Shown: positions 10,961 to 21,500 of the stretch, piece by piece
How positions within the stretch are numbered: position 1 is the first letter of the stretch
How the letters are laid out: every line of letters starts with the position of its first letter
Source: Anaeramoeba flamelloides
Taxonomy: Eukaryota; Metamonada; Anaeramoebidae
Length of the DNA stretch: 64,000 nt
Direction of reading: 5' to 3'
Assembly: GCA_027625915.1 (NCBI GenBank)
Contig: JANTQA010000057.1
Location: 7,068,001 to 7,132,000, forward strand
Program-made: the position numbers and the translations under genes
The notes under the pieces: generated by a model
The model's input: the letters and a program-made list of their open reading frames with translations, nothing else
The model's database searches: none
Told to the model about the DNA's origin: nothing

Positions 10961-12274
10961 ATAATTAATGATAATTTTTGGACAACCATAACAAACGAAG
11001 AAGTTTATATGGGTTAATTTATAATCGTGCAATTTTGGAAACTAAATATTTGAAATATTTTGAAACTGTAAAATTAAAAACAAAACTAAATAAAAATCCC
11101 AGACTCAAAATTAAACTCCCAATTTGTATCAACTATCTTCGAATACTTTTTACATATCTTACAAAAGATAAATTTCAGTGCCATTTTAAACTTTCTATCA
11201 ATGAGTACATATTTTAAAGCTTAATTAATGAAAAAAAAAAAAAAAAAAAAGTTTTGTGAGTTAATATAATATACACTTTTTACACATTTCAATAACTGTA
11301 ATGTTTTAGGTTTAAAACATCAGAAATTTCAAAAAGAAATATATATATATAAGGAAATTCCAGATTTTTTTTTGGTGTGATAGCCGATCTTGTTTCAACT
11401 TCGCTGTGGCTTCAACGGTGGTTGTATAATGAATTTTTATTTATTTTTTCAGAAATACTAAAACATGATTCAAAGATTATTATACTTGAAATCATTTTTG
11501 TAAAATTGTAGTTTTTGGACTGTTAATTGAATTATTAATTTCCATTTTACTTAATTTCCACAAAATAATGTGGTTTTAAAAAAAAATTAAAAATAACGTC
11601 AAGCCGAATAAAAATTTTAAATTATACCCTAAAAATCATTTTTTTTTTAACTTGCCTTCTAATCTGTTAATATTTCACTCAGAATAAAGAAGAAAAAAAA
11701 ATAAAGAAATATTTACATTTTAAAATGCTCTAGTTATTTATTTTTGATTTTCTCGATTCTTGAGGGTGACTAGAAACCAAAAAAAGGGTTATTGGGAAAT
11801 TATCCTTCTTTTTACTGATAAATTCAAACACATAAATAAACTTTTTATTCAATTTCCATTTTTGTAAATTTATCAACTCAACTTTTCTAACAGTTCTTTA
11901 GGAGGAAAATTTCTAAGATCAACTAAGTTTACAAAGTTTCTTTAGATTTGTGTCAATAAATTGCTTTATTCAAATATAAGGGAAAAAATTTGTAAAATGG
12001 AAAGTGAAGAAAAAATTTTAAGACATCAATTTGAATTTATCAGTATTGACAAAATTCCAATAACAAATAAAATCTCATAGGATCTCTATTGAGAAAAAAT
12101 CCAATAAAAAAAAAAAAAAGTTTAAAAGAATTCCAAATTTACAAAAAATCAAATTAGAAAAAAAAATTTATCGCTTCAGATGGTAAATTTCGAAAGGGAT
12201 TAACTTCCATTTAAAACCAATTGTTTTCGTTAGTTATATAATCAATTTAATACTAATTTTTCTTTATTTTGTAA

Positions 12275-12660
12275 ACCTCTAAATTTGACAAAATAAGGAT
12301 TTTGTAGATAGAGTAAGGATTTATAATATTTTTTAGATAAAAAAAAACTCATTTGAAAAATCAAAAAAAAAAAAAATGAAAAAAAAATCTGCAAGAACTC
12401 AAAAAGATACAAAGAACTACATTTCTAAATTTAAACATAGCTGTTTTCAAAATTTTGGTTTACAACTATTCTAATTTGAAATTGAGTGTTGTTGTTTGGA
12501 ATTTTTTTCTAAAAAAGATTCTTTTTTTAGATTGTTGATTTTTGGAGATAGATATCATTTCACATATTGATTAGTTTTTTAATTCAATTAGCTTAAAATT
12601 ACAAATGATTTTTTTTTATATTCAAAAAATTATTTTTCACTGTAATGGCCCAACCCTTAA
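12275..12660. repeat. Dispersed repeat G, copy 1
   Basis: The same order of blocks occurs at about 37010-37385: an AAGGATTTTGTAGATAGAGT-like start, ACTCATTTGA, a CAAAGA...ACATTTC segment, TTTGAAATTGAGTG, TTTTTGGAGAT, and a shared end near ATGGCCCAACCCTTAA. Identity is moderate. No ORF or clear terminal repeats were seen. Confidence 0.55.
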
Positions 12661-15156
12661 AATCTAAAAGTGGGATTTCACTTACCTTTTGATCTATTAA
12701 TCTTACATTTTTCAATTCGGATTTTGGTAAAAAAATAAACTACCAAAAATTGTCTTATTAAACCAATCTAAGAATCAAAACTAAGTTGAAAATAGATCAG
12801 CTACCAAACAAAATAATATGGCTTTATACAAGATAAATCTTTTTTTTCCATGTTGTAGGGTTACCGACATTAAAAAATTTCAAGTCATTTTTTATTTGAA
12901 AGTTTTACCTATTTGACCTTTTTGGAAAAAGCAGTCAAAACCTGCTTTTTAATTAAAGAAGATTAAGAGAAACTGAAAAAAAAAAATAATAATAATGTCA
13001 ATTAAGAGTCGAAAAATGCATGATTAAAGGCAAAATCTAGTATTCTTTCCAATAATAGTTTTTTTAATACTATCTTTTGGTTTGGGTTTTTTTTTTATTT
13101 ATCTATTAACTGAAAATTTCTTGAAATTATTACTATTGTTGGGATAATCAAAATAATTCTTGGAAAGTAGAGAAAAATAAGATCAACAAGGAAGTTGTAT
13201 TGATTGAGAAAAATGTAAAGGATTCCCCTTTGAAGTTAATTTGTTTCTTCTTTTAATTGATTTTGTTTTTACTTTTCAGTAAGGTTTTTATAATAAAAAA
13301 TATGAATTAAAATTTTTTAATCTTGATAATTTTTTTTTTTTTATTCTCTTGAATAAGTTGCAATTCATTTTTATTACTTAGTTGTTATGAGGACTAATAA
13401 TTTGATGGAACTTTTTGATGAATAAGGAAGAGAAAAAAGCTTTTTTTTTTTCACATTTCAAATATAAATATATGGAGTTGATTTGAAGTTGATCATTAGA
13501 ACAAAGTCCCTCGATTTTGACATTTTTATAGTTTTTCTGTTTGTATATAAAAGTATATGAATTCTGACAAAAATTTTAGTAAAGAATCAAAAAATCATAA
13601 ATAAAACCCTATTAAAAAACAAATCAAAATCATTGAAAGGCTAGATTAGAAATGTACTTTTAATCTGAGAAAATCATTTTTTAGTTCTTTCTTTTGAACA
13701 AATAAAAAACATAAAATAATTTTTCACAAAGTCGACTGAAATTTTATTTGATTCAAAGTTCCTCAACAACAAGGATCCGAAATTTTGAAGATTTAAAAAT
13801 TTCAGATTAAAATCAATAAAAAAAGATTTTTTTAAAAGGATCTCAAATTTTTTGTTTTTTTTTAGCACGATTCTCTTACATTTTCTGAAACTATTCTGTT
13901 TTATTCGTTTTCCAAATAGAAGATTGAGATTTCAGACCAAAATTTGTTATATTTTAAAAGGGTAAATTCTAATTGAATATAAAAAAGTGTGATAAATCAT
14001 TGTGAATAGCCTCGTTTAAGAAAAACCAAAAATTAAAAACAAATATCAAATAATTTATCAACTATCTTCAAGTCAAATACCAAAGACAAGGGTTTTTATT
14101 AGATTCTATTCTTGCATAAAAATACATATTATTTTTTTGACAAATAATGTGAAAAAAAGATTTTTTAAATATTTATTATTATTCTAAAAGGTCGTAAATT
14201 TCCCAAAGTAATTAATTAAGAAGAAACCACTTAACTACAATTCTAATATTTTGTAATGCATTTTTTGATTATGTCTACAATTCACTCAAACTGAAAATCT
14301 AGTTCAATAAATAATTATTTGACTTCTAAAAACCCTTAAAAAAATTTTTATTTGAAACAACACAATTTATCCAGTAAAGTCTTGTAACTCTTTACCATAA
14401 TTTTATCAAGATTAAATATTTTTTTGGCAATTATTTACAAAGTATTCCTTTGATTTTTAAAAAAAAAGTGATCTAAACATAAATAGTCTTACTTTAAAGT
14501 AATTTATTGTTGCTTTTTTTTTTCACGATCTACCTCTCATAAAAAAACCCTAAAATAAGACATCTTTTTTCATGATTACCATAAAGATAACACTTCAAGT
14601 GTTGGTGAGTATCCAGAAAATTGAATATTTGTGGACAAAAGCTCATTCAAGTTGATCAGTAACAAATTATTTCGCATTTTTATGAGCAATTTAATTGTTT
14701 AGTTAATATGAGTTATATAAAAAAAGGGAAGAAATCTCCTTCAATGTTTCTTCATAAATAATCCAAATTTGGGTTTGTTTTTTACCAATTTTTTAAAAAG
14801 ATAAAGTGTTTTTTCGATACCATCAAAATTCAAATGGCTTTATTTGGATGAAAAATATTATATCAGTTTGATGAAGAAAATTTCAACTGATCTCAAAATG
14901 AAAGTCAATACTTTTTAGATAATTAAAAAATTTCAAAGTAAGTCAAAAATTTATTCAGGATTCTTGAAAAAAAGGTAAAGATAATTGACTTTTTTCTCAG
15001 ATATTTGAAATCCATTAGAAATTAGAACACACATAAAACTTCTTTTTGCTGAGGAAACACCAAAAATGAAAATTTCGGAAAAACAAGTTTTATTTTTTGT
15101 TTTTGAATTTTTTTTTGTTATTCTTTTTCGAATTTTTGATCCCAATTTTTATTTCA

Positions 15157-15159
15157 ATG
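15157..15159 (+). other. Candidate initiator exon of the Galpha gene
   Basis: TTTCAATG is followed directly by the donor GTAAAC at 15160. Splicing to the acceptor at 15521 would give ATG in frame with AAG GGA TCT, i.e. MKGSSNSK, and a 353-residue protein. This lacks the Gly2 that Galpha proteins usually have for myristoylation, so another upstream exon is equally possible. The A/C-rich stretch 15340-15500 would then be intron or leader. Confidence 0.25.
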
Positions 15160-15521
15160 GTAAACCAACCCCCCCATCCGATTTTTCTTCACCACACAAA
15201 ATGATCCTTTTTTATCAAAGATAATTATTTAAAATTTTTTTTCCTAAAAAATCTCTTTATAATACCTTACCACTAATAAAATAGGGGAACTTTGTTTTCG
15301 TAACTTTTTCGCTTCTTTTTTGAACCAAATAAAAAATAAAAAATAACCCATTCCAAAAAAAAAAAAAAATTCCAAACAATTTTACCAACTAAACATAAAC
15401 ACAAAAAACACAAACCCACAAATACTCAAACAAACACACCAACGAATTGTTAAAAACACAAAACACAAACAAAATACAACAATCTTCAAAATTATCATCT
15501 TGGTATTTGGTTTCTTTTCAG

Positions 15522-18500
15522 AAGGGATCTTCAAATTCAAAAACAGATAGAGAAAAAAAGAAAAAAGATCGGATCATCGACAAAGAAATCAAAAAAGATC
15601 GCAAAGAGAAAGATAAGGAAATCTCTTTTCTTTTATTAGGAACCGGGGAGTCTGGGAAGTCGACGTTTGTTAAACAAATGAAAATCCTGTATTATGGCGG
15701 GTTTGATGAAGAGACCCAAAATGATTTCAAAAATGCAATCCGATCACAATTAATTTCAAACACAGAATTGCTGATCGGTGCCTCCGATGACTTGGGCTTG
15801 AAATTGTCTAAAAAAACAAAGGTTTGTTGCTACACACCATTACTTTCTCTTCACTCCGCTCTTTTCGATGACAATTCTATTTGTCTTGAAACACTTTTTT
15901 TATAAAAAAACCTCACTTCATATTTTCATTTTCAAAAATCCCTTCTGATTCTAATTAATTGTCGGTACCTTTTTGCAATTTCCCGATCTTAAATTCGAAA
16001 TAAAACTCAAAAACAAAACAATCCGTGTTCTACCAATTTCAAAAAAACAAACACTTGTTTTTTTTAGCTGAACGTTGAAAAATTCCTAAGGCTAAATGGA
16101 TTCCAAAATGAGGAATTTGTTCTCACAGAAGAACTTGCTGATTGTATTGAATCTATTTGGGGAGACAATTCAATTAAAAAGGCATTTGATCAACGGTTTA
16201 ACTTTCAAATACCTGATTCTGCTGCTTGGTAAGTGTATTCCTTTTTTTTAATTTTATTTTTTTTTTATTGTTATCTTTTTGCCGAACTTTTTCAATTCTT
16301 TGAATGGAATACAAGATTTTTTCGTTTGGATTTAGATTGAACTGTTTTGATTCATGAAAAACCAGCCAAATTCTTTCCTTCTTTTGCGATACCCCTTCAC
16401 TGTTTTCTTGAAACTGACAATCTACGGCTTGTAGAAACCGTAGAAACAATGAAGTACAAAACAAAAAACATTGCTTCTTTTTTGGATTGTTTTCTCAATT
16501 AATGATGGCGGGACTTTTGTTTGGTTTCAATTGAGTATTTGGTTTCAATTTTTCTGTTGTTTGGCTTGAGATTTAAAATAATTCCAACTTTTAATAACCT
16601 TTCTGGAAAAAATTGTTAAATGGAAAAAAAAAATTGCCAAATCCATTTTAATTGCAAAGTGATCGGAAAAGTTCTCATTTTCAAATTTTTTATAACTTAT
16701 TTTTTTGTTCATTTTAAAACAAAAGCCAAATCCAGAAAGTAGTATGATTAAGAGAAGTAAAATAGAATCCAAAACATCACATGAAACCAAAATTTTAAGA
16801 ATGTTCAAAAGACCAAATTTGAATTTTAAAAGTAAATATTAGTAAAATATACTTTATTGGATTTTTTGTTGCGATGATTTTTTACATTCACATGGAATTG
16901 GCTTTAAGAGTTTAGCAATAGATATCAATCCGGATTGTGGAATTTCAGCTTCAGATACTGATAAATTCATATAAATATCTGAAAATTTTAATTCGTTTTC
17001 CATTCTACAAATTTTTTTACACAAGCTTTGAATAAAGTATTCTATTGTTTTAAATGTTAGAAGGAATTTTGTAAAATTGGTTTGACTTCACAAGAGTCTT
17101 TCTCTTGAATTGTTTTATAAGTTGAGCTCATTTATTACAAAAAAAGAAATTGAATTAAAAATTTTATTAAGGGACTAGTCTCTATTAATTGTTTTTTGAA
17201 CAATAACTAAATAAGGAATCCTTATCTTGAAATATGCTTAAAATTGAAAATAGACAGGTTTTTTCAATGTTAGAAATTTTAGTTCTTGTTTTTTTAAAAT
17301 TTTACAATTCTGCCAAAAAAAGTTACTTTTAAAATTTTTTTTAAAAAAAATATCTTTAATGGATGAGAATTTTTTGATTAATTTTGGATTTAATTATTTT
17401 CTCAAAAATAATATTTATTCTCATTTTGAAAAACGAAAAAATAAATTAAAACTAGTGAATATTATCTCTTTCACTTCTGTTCATCCAACTTGACTCTATA
17501 AAGAACTCAATTTGTTATATCAATAATTACCTTTTTAAAAAAATAGTTCTTATTCTTTTCTTTGATTTTTTTTGACTCTGACAAAAACTTTTAGAATGAT
17601 GATTTGGGAATACTTAAAAAAAACTTCAAATTCAACAAAAACAAAAGAGTGTAAACTCAAAAAGTAGATTCATGAAAAAAAAGAATGATACAGGAAAAGA
17701 AAGAAAATCTTTTTTTTTGAGTAAGGCATATATTGCATATTTTTTTTGAATCAAACTGTTTTTTTATGCAAATACAAAAAAACCTTTTCAGGTTTATTTT
17801 TCAAACTATTTTTTGTAGGTCTTCTACAAACACAACAAGGTTTAGCCTTCTTGTTCATATTTTTTTTTATTTTTTGTATTTTTGCGAAAAGTTGAAAAAA
17901 AGCAACTTTCAAAAAAGTGAAAAAAAGGAAAATTTTTTATTTCTATAAAAACAATAACTAAATTTAATGAATGTCATTTATCGTGATTTCATTACTATAA
18001 AAAGAAGTTTTTCACTTTGATTTCAAATCTAAGTAATTGGCAAAAAAAATTCCTAAATCTCTATTAAATTTACCTAAAAAAATTTAATAGAGACTAGTCC
18101 CTTAAAGAAATGTGAATTTAATAGTGTCATTATTGATCAGTGAAAAATAAGTAGAATAAAAATTTTTCTTTTTTTCCAACCATTTCACTTTTTAAAACTT
18201 ACACCGATTAGACCATTTTTTTATCATTTGACAATTTTTTTATGGAATGGTTAATAGATTGTTTACAAAAGATTTCTGTTTTCACTGACCAACTTATAAA
18301 CAAAAAAAAAAATAAACCCATATTTTTTGCACTTCTTTTTATGATTGGATCTATTATCTATAAATTAGAAAATTTTAGAACAGTTATTATGATACTACCC
18401 CAACTATCATAAATTTTGAAACATCTCAAACTGAATTAGAAAACAGAGTTCACAAATAAATTCTTTTAGTATTCAAGAACAACCAATTACTAAATCTTAT

Positions 18501-21500
18501 TAATAATTCACCTTTGAATTATTCTAAACATATAAAAACCTGATATTTTAAAAAGAAAAAAAAAATAAAATCAAAAACAAAAAAAAATTGAGTAACAATT
18601 TTTGAAAATAGCATTAGTGATTCCTTACTAGTGGAAGTTTACTACAAAAAAAGTTAACAAGAATTTTTTTTGTTAATAAATATATAAATTTTCAAATACA
18701 TTACATAAACTCAATTTTTGTAATGTTTATTTGCATTTTCTAAGATACTTTTTTTTTTCTTTTTCAAACTATACTTTATTAAATTAAAAAGAAGAAAAAA
18801 CAAATGATCTTTTTTTTTTTTTTATTATTTAATGGAGGAGTTCTTAATTCATCTTATTTGTTGTTAGGTTTTTTTGAATTTTCTAAATTAAAAAAAATCT
18901 CGTTTAACTTTTCTTGAGTTTTCTGTTTATTTGGAAAATATATTGGTTTTCGTTAGGTTTTTTTTAGTTTTTGAAATAAACAGAAAATTTTAATAAATTT
19001 TAGGTTTATTTCAAAAAGCAAAAAAAAACCTAGAACACTTCACAAATAAAATAGAAAACCCCAAGAAAACCTAGGAACTTCTCCGAAAAAATAGAAAACC
19101 TCAAAAAAACTACAGCACTCTACGGCACTCTATTTGCACTTCCCACAATTCCTAAATTTTTGCTTAGAAATTTTGTTAAAGACTCAAAAATAAATTTATT
19201 ACCCACTAAGTATAATAAATATGATTGATCTTTTTTTTCTAATAATATCAAAAACAGTAATAATAATATTATTTTTTGATATATTCGAAATATTAATTTT
19301 TTTTAATCGAGATATCCAGATTTTTGACTTTTTTTCGCAGGTTGAGCAATTCCATAAAAAATGGTCCAAATCTTCAATGGTATCTAATTTTTTGACTATG
19401 TTTTTGCATAATTTACAAAATTTTGATTTATTTTTGTTCAGAACATAAGAATATCTATTTAAATAATTTGTAAAATTTCAGAGTTTTAAAATCGAAGTTA
19501 GAACCCTTCCATTTTAAATATCTTTTGTACTTTGTTTTTTTTTATGTTGAATAGAATTTAGAAAAATCTTATATTTTTACTCTATTCTTTTGAATTCTGG
19601 AAAACCGCGGTTAGGTTTTTTTTTTTTACTTTTTGAAATCAATAGAAAATTTATTAAATTTTCAATTCATTTCAAAAATTAAAAAAAACCTAGGCACTCT
19701 ACGGCACTCTCCAGCACTTGATGGCATCATATTTACCTTAAACCCTAAACTTATTATTAGAGTTTTTTTTATCCTATCCATAATGTAGACAAGTTTATAG
19801 TATTCATGATAGTATATCTTTTCTTTAAAAAATGAAAAGAAAAAATTTATTTTTAAACAAAAGACAAGAAAAAGAGAAAGAAAGGCAAGAAATAAAAGAG
19901 ACCAGTAGACTTTATTGGTAAGGGTTAAGTGCTCAAGAGCACTTAATCTGTTAAAAAGGGAGTTTTGAAGTGACTAAATTTGTGACTCCTAATTCAAAGA
20001 GTAGTCAAAAGAACCTTTTAATTTCAGTCATTAGAAGTTTTTTAAACCAGATTTAGTTTTCTGAAATAAGAAAGAGATGAAAAAAATAAAAAAAAAAGAA
20101 TAAAAAATGAAGAGTGGAAAAAAAAATTAAGATATAAAAATAGTAGTAGTATTGAGAGGATATATGTTTCTGAAGAGTTGAATCACTTACTATTTAGACT
20201 TAGATTTTAATTCATTTTTTGTTATAGCGTGCTGGGCCATATTAGTCAGAAAATATTCTATTGTGATGTTGTATATTTCTTTTGTATTCATGTTTCTGAG
20301 CAACTCATCAGTATCCTCTCTGTTAATGATACTAAAGTAAAAATCTTTGACTTTTTTGAGTTCATTTTTCCAGTATTTTCTGGTTTTTTCATATTTTTCA
20401 CATTTCCATATGAAGTGGTCTACATCATCAACTTTTTTTTTACAGCAGGGGCATATTTTGCTTTTTATTCCCGGTTCCCACTTGTATGTGTATCTACATA
20501 AGCTATTTGAGAAAGATTTGAGCTTAAATAGAGTTTTTGATGATTTCCACTTCAAGTATGATTGTTTTATTGCGAAGTTTTTTGGAAATTGAGCAATTTT
20601 GAGGTATTTTTTCAATTTCCAGTTTTCTTCTCCAACGAACGAATTGACTTTGTCTTTATAGTCTTTACGTGAACTTCTTGGAGTTTATTTTTCAGTTTAA
20701 TCTCGACCATATTTTTCCAGTCTATACCTTCAATTCCGTCCATTTTAAGGTCTTTTGATAGGTGGTCCAGCTCTAAATGCCTCAATTTCTTGAGGAATTT
20801 GGCTTTTCTTTTCAGAATCATGTGTTTTGCGGGCTCTGTTCTGGTTTCCCACTTGATGATATCTGACGCAGTGTGGATATTAACTTTGGTTATTTGTTTT
20901 AAATAAAAGAGATCAAACAAAGAACAAAAAAGTAAAAACTTAATTTAAAAGTTATATTTTGTAACCCAAGATGCAGAATGGGTTGTTGGTTCTTTCCTTT
21001 TATGTGAATTATTTCGAAAATTTCAGGATCACTAGTCTACTGTTACCACCTGGTTTACAATGACATACTTAACAGAAATTGATCCAAGTTTACGTAACAC
21101 CTTACTTGTCAGAAGTTAATCCCAATACAAGACAATCTAATATGAGAAGTGGTGAAATTGTCATTGCACTTTCTCTTCTTCAATACTTTACCCACCAAAT
21201 TAGAACGACACCGTTGCTTATTTTTCTTTCTTCTCTACTTTTTAATACAAAAAAAAAAAAAAATTAAACAACAAAAGTGAAAAATATGTACTTATCCTTA
21301 GGAGAACAGAAACAAAGTTTTTTCATGAATGAGAAAAAAAAAAAATAAAAATAAAAGTAAACTATACTCTTCTCACTTCATTGAGAAAAATGACATCCCC
21401 TTCTTTAAATCCAAGGATCTCATAGGTAAAGCTCCTTTTTAAAACATGATTAACAAATGTTTGAAAAAGATATACTCAAAATTTTTGATTTTCCCTATTA

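Larger units (their letters stand above)
9961..15150. other. 5.2-kb intergenic region, decayed repeats, no supported gene
   Basis: No frame here looks coding. Recognisable content is a degenerate family B element (about 10700-10960) and one copy of a dispersed repeat (12275-12660). A short GC-richer patch around 11375-11435 has no match that I can identify. The rest is A/T-rich sequence with homopolymer runs. Confidence 0.6.

Noticed and set aside
10978-11217. 79-codon + frame (NKRRSLYGLIYNRAILETK...)
   Set aside because: It has no ATG, its composition equals the background, and it lies at the edge of a degenerate family B stretch. No domain or splice partner was found, so chance or a decayed element is likelier than a gene.
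13674-15145. Two 64-codon minus frames before the Galpha gene
   Set aside because: Lys/Phe/Ile/Asn composition matches random A/T-rich DNA, with no motif and no conserved start or splice context.
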